A stretch of DNA of 64,000 nt from Methylobacterium thuringiense (GCF_022179645.1 NZ_BPRA01000014.1:248001-312000); one strand, 5' to 3'; numbered from the stretch's first letter, positions 8,013 to 16,708 are shown. A program made the numbers and translations. The notes: generated by a model from the sequence alone, not told the origin.

Positions 8013-10973
8013 TCAGCCGAACGCCCCAACCTCGTGCTGGATCATCCCCGAGATCTCGCGCACCCGCACGAACAGCCGGCGGATCGGCTGAAAGAGCGTG
8101 GCGTGCTCGGCCTCGTAGGTGCCGACGTCGCGCGGGCCCGGGGGCTCGCCGAAATTGAGGCCGAGCGTCGGGTCCGGCGTGATCGGAAACACCTCGTCGA
8201 GCAGCGCGAGGCAGCCGTCGATGTCGAGCCGCAGGAAGCGCTCCAGCAGCGCCTCCCGCGTCAGGCCCGATTGCGGCCGGAAGCTCGGGATGTGGACGGC
8301 GAGGAACCAGATCCGGTGGACCAACGCGAGGCGGATCGCGTGGAGCAGGGTCAGCCGGGCCGACATGGTGGCGAGGTCGGGGGCGGCACTCTGCAGCGCC
8401 AGCCAGTCGGTGGTGAGGCGGCCGAACAGGCGGCGCAGGTCCGGCGCGAGGTTGAGGCGTTCCAGCGCGCTCGCCACCACAATCAGCTCGTCGCGGCGGC
8501 CGTCGCGGCGGGTGCGACGGGCACGCTCCAGCCAGACGGCCGGATCGAGGGTGTCGATATAGGCGCGCAGCACGTCGAGGTCGCCGACGCTGGCCGCATG
8601 CTGCACGAGGCGGAAAGCCCGCGAGAAGCGCACCGAGTCTTCCCGCATGCTGCGAAAGATGTCCGGCGCGCGTGAGGCGGCACGGCCGATGCCGTGCAGC
8701 GAATTCGCGAGGAAGCCGAGCTGCTGCAGGATCGCGTTGTTCGGGATCGCCCTGAGCTGGCGCGGATGCGTGATCATCACCGGGCCGCCGCCGTCGGACT
8801 GGCGGGCGGCGGGGCGCGAGCCGGTGCGGTCGATCAGGCCAGGGCCGAATGTGCCGAGAAGCGCGGCGTAGCCCGGATCCTCGACCAGCGCCTCCATGTC
8901 CTGCCGCGCGGCGCGGAAGAACTCGGCGGCGAAATCGGCCTCCGCATAGATCGGGTCGCCGCCGGCGCGCTTGGCTGCCGGCGCATCGTTGATGACGTAG
9001 TCGGCAAAGGCGTCGTCGTCCGTCAGTTCGTCGGCGAAGACATGCTCGGCGATACGGGAGACGCTGGCCCGGGCGAGTTCGGGCGAGCCGAACATCAGGT
9101 AGCCGTCCGAGCCCTGGAAGCTCGATTCGAGCCGCACCCCGATCCCGGCCGCGCGGGTCTTCTCGCGGGCGCTCTCGGGGGCGAGGTAGGCGAGGCGGTC
9201 GGACAAACTGGTCGGGTGGGCGCCGCGCCCGATCGATTCGCCGTGCGTGTCGAAGATCACGAGCTCGACGTCGGCGAGGTCGTTCTGCGCCATCAGCTCG
9301 GTGATGCGCAGGCGCAGGCGCTCGATCCAGAAGGTCGCGGCGAGCTGGCCGACATAGCGGCCGGAATCCGAGTAGCCGAACTGCACGCAGAGCCGGCCGA
9401 GGCGCTTGAGGTGGCGCCGCCAATGCGGGTTGCGCAGGGCGTCGTCGAGGACGCGGATGCCCTGTTCGAGCGCGCTCGCGGTCTCGAAGAGCGGCGTGAT
9501 CTCGAGCTTGTCGGCGATGCCGTAATTGCGCGCGAGCCAGAGCGCGGCCAGCAGGGTGTAGCCGGTCTCGGTCTCGGCGATAAGGAAGCGCACCGGGTGG
9601 GTGCCGTCGACGTGCTTGAGGATCTGCGCGATCGTCATCATCAGCCGGGCGGCCGAGGCGCGCTCGGCGGCGAGCGCCCCGAAATCCACCGGCACCGGCT
9701 GCACGTCGTTGAGCAGGGTGTTGATCGTCGAGAGGTGCGAGCGGCGCTGCGCGGCGTCGGTCGGCTCGCCTTCGAGGTCGATCACCCGACGCACGGCGTT
9801 GTGGATCTGGCTGGCGTTGAGCCGAAAATGCGGTAGGGCGTTCGAGAGGCCGTGCGCGGCGATGCCGGAGCGCAGCACAGCGATGGCGCGCTTGTCCGCA
9901 TCCGACTCGGCCGCGCCGATCGCGGCGGCCATGCCCGCGAGCATGGGCCCCGAATCCACCTGCGCCCGCTCACGCTCGATGATGAGCGCCAGCGCGAAGC
10001 GGTGCACGGCTTCGAGCGAGGGCTTGGTGCCGAGCAGCGGCGCACCGGCGAGCTGGCGCTTGACGGAGTCGAGTGCGCCGGCCGTCAGCTCCCGCACCAC
10101 GCGCGCTGCCGGTACGTCGGGCAGATCGCGCAGGATGCGCTCGAACTGCATCCGCTTCGAGATCAGCCGGTAGCGCAGGGTGTCCCACCAGCCGATATCC
10201 GTGCGCCCGTCCGTGTCGCAGCCGACCCAGGAGGCGATGGCGAAGGGTTTCGGGACGATCTCGGTCCAGCGGTCGGGCCAGCGTTCGCGAGCGGCATCGA
10301 GCAGCGCCCCGTTGAAGACATCCAGCGCGCTGCGGCCATGGTTGGCCGCGATGCAGGCCTGCTCGAACTCGTCGTCGAGGCTGATTTTCGGATCCGGCCG
10401 GGTCGAGAGGGCGGCCGCCTTCTCGACGAGGGCGGCCCGGGCCGTCTCGTCGGTGGTGGAGGCGGCGGAGGCGATCGCGGCGGCGACCGCCTTCGGCATG
10501 CCGAAGGTCGGATGCGCCGTGAACACCGCTGCGAAGGCCGTGCGGCCGACGAGATCGCGAAACGCTTCGACGTCGCCCTGGCGCCCGGCGAGCCCCGCAA
10601 CGAGCCGCCCGGCAATATCGGCCTCGACGCCATCGGCCGCGCCGTCCCCGAGCCCGACATAGACGCGCAGCCGACCGGCCCGCGCGTCGAGGGCGTGGCG
10701 CCGGAGCCGCGCGAACAGCGCGTCGAGGTCGTCCTCGCCGATCTCCTCGCGGTCGAACCGGCGGGTGATCGCGAGCGTCACCGCAAGTACGGGATTGCGG
10801 AACGGATCCTCGGCCGCCTGGGCGCGCGACTGCGCGACGAGTTCGAGCAGCGCGATCTCCAGGTCTTCCGGGGTCACCGGAATCGGGCGCGCGGGGGAGC
10901 GATCGTCGGGCATCGCGGTTACCGGGTCTTCACCGAAGGAAGGGAAGTCCGGGTGGCGGTCTTCGAGTGGCAT
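8013..10973 (-). CDS. Phosphoenolpyruvate carboxylase family protein, divergent
   Basis: A 986-residue protein of PEP carboxylase length and layout. Active enzymes make oxaloacetate from PEP and bicarbonate, a key step of the serine cycle in methylotrophs. Family blocks are present but altered. TAHPTF (residues 152-157) keeps the His of TAHPTE. GYSDSGRYVG (near 531) has Arg where Lys is usual. FDTHGESIGRGAHP (near 572) replaces the FHGRGG half of FHGRGGxxGRGG but keeps the second GRG. GSDGYLMFGSPELA replaces the EQGE region, and LRAIPNNAILQQ replaces LRAIPW..TQNR. It may be a diverged enzyme or a non-catalytic paralog. The ATG at 10973 has GGAAGGA 7 nt upstream. Confidence 0.8.
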   Translation of the reverse strand: MPLEDRHPDFPSFGEDPVTAMPDDRSPARPIPVTPEDLEIALLELVAQSRAQAAEDPFRNPVLAVTLAITRRFDREEIGEDDLDALFARLRRHALDARAGRLRVYVGLGDGAADGVEADIAGRLVAGLAGRQGDVEAFRDLVGRTAFAAVFTAHPTFGMPKAVAAAIASAASTTDETARAALVEKAAALSTRPDPKISLDDEFEQACIAANHGRSALDVFNGALLDAARERWPDRWTEIVPKPFAIASWVGCDTDGRTDIGWWDTLRYRLISKRMQFERILRDLPDVPAARVVRELTAGALDSVKRQLAGAPLLGTKPSLEAVHRFALALIIERERAQVDSGPMLAGMAAAIGAAESDADKRAIAVLRSGIAAHGLSNALPHFRLNASQIHNAVRRVIDLEGEPTDAAQRRSHLSTINTLLNDVQPVPVDFGALAAERASAARLMMTIAQILKHVDGTHPVRFLIAETETGYTLLAALWLARNYGIADKLEITPLFETASALEQGIRVLDDALRNPHWRRHLKRLGRLCVQFGYSDSGRYVGQLAATFWIERLRLRITELMAQNDLADVELVIFDTHGESIGRGAHPTSLSDRLAYLAPESAREKTRAAGIGVRLESSFQGSDGYLMFGSPELARASVSRIAEHVFADELTDDDAFADYVINDAPAAKRAGGDPIYAEADFAAEFFRAARQDMEALVEDPGYAALLGTFGPGLIDRTGSRPAARQSDGGGPVMITHPRQLRAIPNNAILQQLGFLANSLHGIGRAASRAPDIFRSMREDSVRFSRAFRLVQHAASVGDLDVLRAYIDTLDPAVWLERARRTRRDGRRDELIVVASALERLNLAPDLRRLFGRLTTDWLALQSAAPDLATMSARLTLLHAIRLALVHRIWFLAVHIPSFRPQSGLTREALLERFLRLDIDGCLALLDEVFPITPDPTLGLNFGEPPGPRDVGTYEAEHATLFQPIRRLFVRVREISGMIQHEVGAFG

Positions 10974-11112
10974 CGGACAGTCCTTCCGCCATGGTCGATC
11001 CCGCGTCCCCGTAAGGCCACGGTGTTCTCATCGTCGGGCGGGCGACGCAAGGACCGTTCCTCGGGACGTGCGTTGGGGAGTCTCTCACTGTGACCAGCGG
11101 TGCCATCCCCGT

Positions 11113-11220
11113 GGCCTTCGGCGTCGTACCCATGGCCTGCGGCGTCTTACTCGCGGCCTGCGGCGGCTTACTCTCATGGCCTGCGGCAGCTTACTCTCAA
11201 GGCCTGCGGCAGCTTGCGCG
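11113..11220. repeat. Imperfect tandem repeats of 21-23 bp
   Basis: Five consecutive copies begin GGCCTGCGGC (GGCCTTCGGC in the first) and end in a TTACTC-type tail. The starts are at about 11113, 11134, 11155, 11178 and 11201; the last copy is partial. Units three and four are 23 bp and nearly identical, and earlier ones are 21 bp. The array ends about 50 nt before the ATG of the four-gene operon and lies in its leader or promoter region. Confidence 0.8.
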
Positions 11221-11270
11221 CACGTGCCGGGTGCAACCGGGACCGAGGTGGGGTAACGCTGTCGACGGCC

Positions 11271-11630
11271 ATGGAAACGCTCCTGATCCTCGCCGCGCTC
11301 GCGGTCGCCGGTCTCGCCCTGGCCTTCGCCGCGGTGATGTCGGCGCAGGCGCGCCGTCCGCCCCTGCGGATGCAGCGCGAGGACGATCTCGCCGAGGGCG
11401 ACGAGGAACTCCTGATCCGATCCCTGCGCCCTGCCCCGCCGAGCCCGATCGACCGCACGCGGCCGATCATCGACGCCGAGTGGAGCGATGCCACGTTGGA
11501 TACCAAACCGGATGCGAGTTCGATCGACGTGAAGACCATCGAGGCGGAGATGATCGAAGCCAAGCTGATCGAGGATCCGGCGGAGGCGCAGGGCCGGTCC
11601 GGCGAACCTCATGGGCGCGGAGCGCGATGA
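11271..11630 (+). CDS. Small single-pass membrane protein, first gene of a four-gene operon
   Basis: A 119-residue protein. Residues 3-24 (TLLILAALAVAGLALAFAAV) form one transmembrane helix or uncleaved signal anchor. A basic segment (SAQARRPPLRMQRED) and an acidic tail with Glu/Ile/Asp-rich helical sequence (VKTIEAEMIEAKLIED) follow. No family is recognised. Its stop overlaps the start of the next gene in the form ATGA, so translation is probably coupled. The tandem repeat array lies immediately upstream. It may help assemble or anchor the secreted product of the next gene; this is inferred from gene order only. Confidence 0.6.
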   Translation: METLLILAALAVAGLALAFAAVMSAQARRPPLRMQREDDLAEGDEELLIRSLRPAPPSPIDRTRPIIDAEWSDATLDTKPDASSIDVKTIEAEMIEAKLIEDPAEAQGRSGEPHGRGAR

Positions 11631-12499
11631 TCGTGCGGTCGTGCGTCATGGGCGCGCTCGTCGTGGCGGCGCTGCTGTCGGCGGGCACCGCCCTGGCCCA
11701 GGAGCCCGAGGCGTCGTCACCGCCGGAGGCTGCAGGTGCGCCGGATACCCCCACCAAGCCGAGGCCGCGCCCCAAACCCAAGCCGAAGTCCAAACCCGTC
11801 CCCAAGGCCGAGACGGGCGGCGAGACCAAGTCGCCGGAGACGAAGGCGCCCGAGGTTGCGAAGCCGGAGGTTCGCACCGGAGCGGACGAGCCGCATCTTC
11901 CGGCAGCGAGCGAGCCTGTGCCGGCCTCGCCGTCGCAGAGCGCCTTCGCCGCGCCGCTCGTCGCCTGCGATCCCGGTCAGGCCGTGCAGTACGATGGACC
12001 GAAGGCGTTCTCGCTCTGGGTGACCCGCGCGGGCTCGGTCACGATCGACAACCCGCTGCGTCCTCTGACGCCCGACGTGACCCGCGTGCTTCAGCTCGTC
12101 ATCGGCGACAAACTCGCCACCGCCTATGGGCGCGACCTCACGGCCCTCCGCCGCGGCGCCTCGCCGGCAGCGCTGGAAGGCCTGCTCGGCGGTCCGATCC
12201 GCTGGGAGGCCACGCTCGGCAGCCTGCCGGACGGCTTCGACATCGTCTCCGACGCCGGCACGCCGCTCGCGCAGATGCGCTTCAAGGAATGCGGCACCGC
12301 TCCGGCCGCCAAGGCGCCCCCCGCATCGGTCGCCCGGAAGGAGGGCCGGTCGCGGTCATCGAAGAAGGCGACCGCCGCCGACCAGACCGGTTCCCCGTCA
12401 CAGACATCGCCCGGCGCGTCCTCGCGGAGTACGTCGGCGCCGAGGGCCGCGCCACCGCAGCGGCAGTTCAACCTGCCTCAGGGCGCCATCTCCGAGTGA
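11627..12499 (+). CDS. Secreted Pro/Lys-rich protein of unknown function
   Basis: A 290-residue exported protein. The signal peptide (about residues 1-25) ends TALAQEPEA. A long low-complexity linker with repeated Pro-Lys pairs (KPRPRPKPKPKSKP) leads to a folded domain from about residue 110 (LVACDPGQAVQYDGPKAFSL to LAQMRFKECG). The two cysteines of this domain could form a disulfide. The C-terminus is again disordered, rich in Ser/Ala/Lys. A Pro-Lys linker of this kind is typical of proteins that reach across the periplasm or bind anionic cell wall; binding is inferred, not shown. It overlaps both neighbours by 4 nt. Confidence 0.6.
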   Translation: MIVRSCVMGALVVAALLSAGTALAQEPEASSPPEAAGAPDTPTKPRPRPKPKPKSKPVPKAETGGETKSPETKAPEVAKPEVRTGADEPHLPAASEPVPASPSQSAFAAPLVACDPGQAVQYDGPKAFSLWVTRAGSVTIDNPLRPLTPDVTRVLQLVIGDKLATAYGRDLTALRRGASPAALEGLLGGPIRWEATLGSLPDGFDIVSDAGTPLAQMRFKECGTAPAAKAPPASVARKEGRSRSSKKATAADQTGSPSQTSPGASSRSTSAPRAAPPQRQFNLPQGAISE

Positions 12500-14187
12500 G
12501 CGGACGTCCGGGGGAGGCCGCCGTCCTCGTCGTCGGCGGCAGTGGCGCTTTCGGCTCGCGCCTCGTTGCCGGAATCGTCGCGACCACCACGCTTTCCGTC
12601 GTCATCGCGGGCCGTGACCTCGGCAGGGCCGAAGCAACCGCGCGGGTTCATCCCGCCGGCCGCGTCCGCGCCGTCCGGCTCGATGCCGCCGCGGTGACCT
12701 CCGACGACCTGATCGCGCTCGGTCTCCGTCTCGTCGTCGATGCGGCCGGGCCGTTCCAGGGCACCGAGCCCTGCATGGCCCGCGCCGCCATCGCGGCCGG
12801 CCTGCCCTATCTCGACCTCGCCGATGCCAGAGATTTCGTCGCCGGCTTCGCCACCCTGCTCGACGCCGACGCACGCACGGCCGGCATCGTCGCGCTGACC
12901 GGCGCCAGCTCGACGCCCGCGCTCTCGAATGCAGTGCTGGACGCGATCACCGATGGCTGGCGGCGCGTCGAGGCGGTGTCCGTCGCCATCGTCCCCGGCA
13001 ACCGGGCACCGCGCGGGCTCTCGGTGATGCGGGCGATCCTGTCCTATGTCGGTCGGCCGATGCGCCTGTTTCGCGATGGCGCCTGGGAGATGCGGCCCGG
13101 GTGGGGATCGCTGACCCGGGTCGGCGTGCCCGGTCTCGGTCGCCGCTGGGCTTCGCTCTGCGAGACGCCGGATCTCGACATCATGCCGGCACGCCTGCCG
13201 CAGGTGCGCAGCGTCGTCTTCCGCGCCGGGCTCGAACTGCCGTTCCTGCATCTCGGGCTCTGGCTAGCGAGTTGGCCGGTGCGGTTGCAGCTGCTGCCGT
13301 CGCTCGTCCCTTTCGCGAAGCCCTTCCTGATGGTGGCCGGTTGGCTCGACCGCTTCGGCAGCGATCGCGGCGGCATGATCGTGGAGGCGCTCGGACGCGA
13401 CGGTGAGAACCGTCCGACGCGGGCGCTCTGGAGCCTCGTCGCGGAGGCGGGCGACGGCCCCTATGTTCCGACCTTGCCGGCCCTGGCGATGATTCGCCGG
13501 CTCACCGACCCAAGCGCAGAGCCCGTCGCGCCCGGCGCCCGCCCCTGCGTCGGGATGCTGCCGCTCGCGTCCATCGCATCGGAGATGGCCCGCCTGCGCA
13601 TCACGACCCGGATCGAACGGAGCCATCCGCAGCCGCTGTTCGCGCGGGCGCTCGGGGCGGGTTTCGACGCGGTGCCGGCCCCGATCCGGGACCTGCACGG
13701 CGCGACCGGCGGCCTGACCTATTCCGGCGCGGCCGAGGTCGAGCGCGGCCCGGGTTTCGCCGTCGCGTTCGTCGCGGCACTGTTCCGGCTGCCGCGCCCG
13801 ATGGCGGCAGGTCCGGTGCGGGTGGCGATCCGGCCGGAGGGCGGCACCGAACGCTGGACGCGCGGCTTCGCGGACACACGCTTTTCGAGCGTGATGGGCC
13901 TTGCCCCCGGCGGCGAAGGGCGAGGCCTCCTGCGCGAGCGTTTCGGCCCCTTCGCCATGGATCTTGCGGTCACGGCTCATGCCGAGGGGCTCGACATGAC
14001 CGTGACCGGCTGGCGGCTCGGCCCGTTGCCGCTTCCGCGATCCCTGCGGCCGACGACCCAAGCGAGCGAGCGGCTGGACGCACAGGGCCGCTTTCGCTTC
14101 GATGTCGCGCTGTTCCTGCCCCGCGTCGGGCTCCTCGTGCGCTATAAGGGCTGGCTCGTGCCCGAGCCGGTGGAGAACCGCAGATGA
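12496..14187 (+). CDS. Saccharopine dehydrogenase-like oxidoreductase with C-terminal DUF4166-type domain
   Basis: A 563-residue protein starting at a GTG that overlaps the preceding stop (GTGA). The N-terminus has a Rossmann fold of the saccharopine dehydrogenase family: AAVLVVGGSGAFGSRLV with the dinucleotide glycines, VVIAGRDLGRAEA, and VVDAAGPFQG. About residues 360-563 resemble the DUF4166 domain found fused to such reductases (FARALGAGFDAVPAPIRDLH). Amphipathic segments in the middle (LHLGLWLASWPVRLQLL) may touch membrane. Family members act on amino-acid adducts, lipids or quinones; the substrate here is unknown. It is co-transcribed with a DUF985 cupin. Confidence 0.75.
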   Translation: MSGRPGEAAVLVVGGSGAFGSRLVAGIVATTTLSVVIAGRDLGRAEATARVHPAGRVRAVRLDAAAVTSDDLIALGLRLVVDAAGPFQGTEPCMARAAIAAGLPYLDLADARDFVAGFATLLDADARTAGIVALTGASSTPALSNAVLDAITDGWRRVEAVSVAIVPGNRAPRGLSVMRAILSYVGRPMRLFRDGAWEMRPGWGSLTRVGVPGLGRRWASLCETPDLDIMPARLPQVRSVVFRAGLELPFLHLGLWLASWPVRLQLLPSLVPFAKPFLMVAGWLDRFGSDRGGMIVEALGRDGENRPTRALWSLVAEAGDGPYVPTLPALAMIRRLTDPSAEPVAPGARPCVGMLPLASIASEMARLRITTRIERSHPQPLFARALGAGFDAVPAPIRDLHGATGGLTYSGAAEVERGPGFAVAFVAALFRLPRPMAAGPVRVAIRPEGGTERWTRGFADTRFSSVMGLAPGGEGRGLLRERFGPFAMDLAVTAHAEGLDMTVTGWRLGPLPLPRSLRPTTQASERLDAQGRFRFDVALFLPRVGLLVRYKGWLVPEPVENRR

Positions 14188-14624
14188 TGGACGAGCTCAG
14201 CGCCGTCGAGGTGATCACGATCCTCGGCCTGCGTCCGCATCCGGAGGGCGGCCATTATCGCGAGACGTTTCGCGATCCCCGCGAGAGCGACGGCCGCTCG
14301 GTCGGCACCGCGATCTACTATCTGCTCGACGTCGGCGAGGTTTCGGCTTGGCATCGGGTCGACGCGGCCGAAATCTGGCACTGGTATGCCGGCGCGCCCA
14401 TGGTGATCACCATGAGCGGCAACGGCCATGACGCCTCCGCCCACCATCTCGGTCCGGACCTGAACCGCAACCAGCGCCCGCAACTCGTGGTGCCGGCCGG
14501 CCATTGGCAGACCTGCGTGAGCCTCGGGGCCTGGACTCTCGTCGGCTGCACCGTCTCGCCCGGCTTCGATTTTGCCGGGTTCGAGATGGCGCCGTCCGAC
14601 TGGCGGCCGATGCCGAGGCGGTAA
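14184..14624 (+). CDS. DUF985 cupin-domain protein
   Basis: A 146-residue single-domain cupin of the DUF985 (Cupin_5) family. Typical blocks are HPEGGHYRETFRD near the N-terminus, GTAIYYLLDVGEVSAWHRVD, EIWHWYAGAPMVI, and LVVPAGHWQTC. The clustered His and Glu residues suit a metal site or small-molecule pocket. The family has few biochemical assignments; some members are annotated as sugar-binding or epimerase-like. Its ATG overlaps the upstream reductase stop by 4 nt, and its stop is 3 nt from the convergent aldo/keto reductase gene. It is the last gene of the four-gene operon. Confidence 0.85.
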   Translation: MMDELSAVEVITILGLRPHPEGGHYRETFRDPRESDGRSVGTAIYYLLDVGEVSAWHRVDAAEIWHWYAGAPMVITMSGNGHDASAHHLGPDLNRNQRPQLVVPAGHWQTCVSLGAWTLVGCTVSPGFDFAGFEMAPSDWRPMPRR

Positions 14625-14627
14625 CAC

Positions 14628-15554
14628 TCAGCCGTTCCGCGGCAGCGCCGAGCCCTGCGCCTCGGCACCCGATCCGATCGCGTCGAGCCTCGCGACTTGC
14701 TCCGGCGGAATCCGCAGCGAACCGGCCTTCAGGTTGTCGCGCAGATGCGCCACCGACGAGGTGCCTGGGATCAGCAGGATGTTGGGCGCGCGCTGCAGCA
14801 GCCAGGCCAGCGCGACCTGCAGCGGCGTCGCCTCCAACTCTGCCGCCACCTCCGACAGCGTCGAGGATTGCAGCGGCGAAAACCCGCCGAGCGGGAAATA
14901 CGGCACGTAGGCGATCCCGTCGGCCGCAAGGCCGTCGACCAGGGCGTCGTCCTCGCGATGGGCGAGGTTGTACTGGTTCTGCACGCAGACGATCTCGGTC
15001 ATCGCGCGCGCCGCCTGCACCTGCCCTGGCGTGACGTGGCTCAGGCCGATGTTGCGCACGAGGCCTTGTCGCTTGAGTTCGACGAGGGCGTTCAGCGGCT
15101 CTTCGATCGGGCCGTCGACCGGATGGTGGTGGCCGGCCGACATCCGCAGGTTCACCACGGCGAGGGCGTCGAGGCCAAGATTGCGCAGGTTGTCGTGCAC
15201 GGCGGATGTCAGCTCCGCCTTCGACAGAGCCGCCGGCCAGGATTTGTCCGCGCCCCGGCGCGCACCGATCTTGGTCACGATGGTCAGCCCTGCCGGATAG
15301 GGATGCAGCGCTTCGCGAATGATCTGGTTTGTAATGTGCGGGCCGTAGAAATCCGACGTATCGATGTGGTCGATCCCGCGATCCACCGCCTCGCGTAGCA
15401 CGGCCAGAGCCTCGTCCCTGTCGCGAGGCGGACCGAAGACACCGGGACCGGCGAGTTGCATGGCGCCGTAGCCGAGGCGGTTCGGCGTCAGGGATGTACC
15501 CGGCAGGGTGAAGCGGCCGCCGAGATCGGATTTCGGAGTCTGGGTCTGGGTCAT
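14628..15554 (-). CDS. Aldo/keto reductase
   Basis: A 308-residue NADPH-dependent oxidoreductase of the aldo/keto reductase TIM-barrel family. Catalytic features are visible: Asp and Tyr in HIDTSDFYGPHITN, Lys in LTIVTKIG, and a His-rich region NLRMSAGHHHP after the fourth strand. The cofactor-binding C-terminus includes ALAWLLQRAPNILLIPGTSS. The substrate is not predictable. The ATG at 15554 has GAGAGG about 7 nt upstream. The frame continues upstream but lacks family similarity there. It is divergent from a LysR gene that probably regulates it, and a parS-like palindrome lies 16-31 nt before the ATG. Confidence 0.9.
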   Translation of the reverse strand: MTQTQTPKSDLGGRFTLPGTSLTPNRLGYGAMQLAGPGVFGPPRDRDEALAVLREAVDRGIDHIDTSDFYGPHITNQIIREALHPYPAGLTIVTKIGARRGADKSWPAALSKAELTSAVHDNLRNLGLDALAVVNLRMSAGHHHPVDGPIEEPLNALVELKRQGLVRNIGLSHVTPGQVQAARAMTEIVCVQNQYNLAHREDDALVDGLAADGIAYVPYFPLGGFSPLQSSTLSEVAAELEATPLQVALAWLLQRAPNILLIPGTSSVAHLRDNLKAGSLRIPPEQVARLDAIGSGAEAQGSALPRNG

Positions 15555-15569
15555 GGTGAGCCTCTCAGG

Positions 15570-15585
15570 TGTTTCACGGGAAACA
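15570..15585. promoter_or_regulatory. parS-like 16-bp palindrome
   Basis: The sequence TGTTTCACGGGAAACA differs at one position from the ParB-binding consensus TGTTTCACGTGAAACA. The changed base (T to G at position 10) matches the related Noc site TATTTCCCGGGAAATA at that position. It sits between the AKR and LysR starts, so it could instead be an operator for the LysR protein. Confidence 0.55.
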
Positions 15586-15662
15586 TCTGCGAGGGATATG
15601 CGCCACGGGGCATCGTGCGATAACCCGGCTAGACGCGTACGCCTTGTCCGGAAATCCGCACG

Positions 15663-16559
15663 ATGCCCGACCCGAACCTCGCCGATCTCGACGCCTTCGT
15701 CGCGGTGGCCCGCGCCCGCAGTTTTCGCGGGGCGGCAAAGCTTCAGGGCGCCTCGGCCTCGGCCCTGAGCGACGCCCTGCGCCGGCTGGAGGCGCGGCTC
15801 GGTGCACGGCTGCTCAACCGCACGACCCGCAGCGTCACGCCGACGGAAGCCGGCGCGCGCCTGCTGGAGCGCCTCGGCCCGGCGGTGCGCGAGATCGCCG
15901 ACGCGCTGGCGGCCGTGAACGACTCCGCCGACAGCCCGGCCGGGACACTCCGGCTCAATGCCCCGACGGTGGTGGCGCGACACGTCCTGCCCGACATCGT
16001 CGCGCGCTTCTTGGCGGCCTATCCCGGGATCAGTCTGGAGGTGGAGACCAACGACAGCTTCATCGACGTGCTGGCGGAGGGGTTCGACGCCGGCATCCGC
16101 TACGAGGAGCGCGTCGAGCGCGACATGGTCGCCGTGCCGATCGGCCCGTGCCGTCAGCGCTTCGTGCTGGCCGGATCACCGGCCTACCTCGCCGCGCGCG
16201 GCGTGCCGCGGCATCCCCGCGACCTCCTCGGCCACGCCTGCATCCGCCACCGCTTCGCCAGCCGCGTCACGGCGCAATGGGAGTTCGAGAGGGACGGGGA
16301 GACGATCCGCATCGCGGCCGCCGGGCCGCTCATCGCGACAACGCCCGAACTGGAGGTCCACACGGCCCGCGCGGGCCTCGGTCTCGTCTGCACCTTCAAA
16401 GAATATCTGCGGGATGGGCTGGCCGACGGCACGCTGGTGCCGCTGTTGCAGGACTGGCTGCCGGACTTCTCCGGGCCGCGGCTGTACTACGCCAACCGCC
16501 GGCACATGCCTGCGCCGCTGCGGGCCTTCGTCGATTTCATTAAGGCTGACATTCGTTGA
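15663..16559 (+). CDS. LysR-family transcriptional regulator
   Basis: A 298-residue LysR-type regulator of normal length. The N-terminal winged helix-turn-helix (about residues 5-64) contains DLDAFVAVARARSFRGAAKL, the recognition segment SASALSDALRRLEARLGA, and RLLNRTTRSVTPTEAGARL. The C-terminal effector domain follows the pattern of the CrgA/YafC-like branch: GTLRLNAPTVVARHVLP, ISLEVETNDSFIDVLAEGFD. The inducer is unknown. It is divergent from the aldo/keto reductase with 108 nt between the starts, the common arrangement for a LysR regulator and its target. Confidence 0.92.
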   Translation: MPDPNLADLDAFVAVARARSFRGAAKLQGASASALSDALRRLEARLGARLLNRTTRSVTPTEAGARLLERLGPAVREIADALAAVNDSADSPAGTLRLNAPTVVARHVLPDIVARFLAAYPGISLEVETNDSFIDVLAEGFDAGIRYEERVERDMVAVPIGPCRQRFVLAGSPAYLAARGVPRHPRDLLGHACIRHRFASRVTAQWEFERDGETIRIAAAGPLIATTPELEVHTARAGLGLVCTFKEYLRDGLADGTLVPLLQDWLPDFSGPRLYYANRRHMPAPLRAFVDFIKADIR

Positions 16560-16675
16560 ACGCGGGCTCTGCCCGCACCCGGCAAAGGGCTCACCCTCTG
16601 CACACCCATCACGCCCCCGTAGCGCCGAAGGCGCGGAGGCAAGCGCGACAGCGCGCCGCCGCGCTTGCGGCGGAC

Positions 16676-16700
16676 GCCGCTGGCCGGAACGGCCAGCGGC
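16676..16700 (-). terminator. Strong hairpin after phaB
   Basis: Perfect 11-bp arms GCCGCTGGCCG and CGGCCAGCGGC enclose a 3-nt loop. It starts 8 nt beyond the phaB stop on the minus strand and also lies downstream of the convergent LysR gene. No U tract follows on either strand, so termination could be weak or bidirectional. Confidence 0.65.
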
Positions 16701-16708
16701 AACTCAAA

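Noticed and set aside
11611-12495. Upstream extension of the saccharopine dehydrogenase-like protein
   Set aside because: It overlaps a real secreted-protein gene in another frame; a GTG at 12496 overlaps the preceding stop and gives the family N-terminus.
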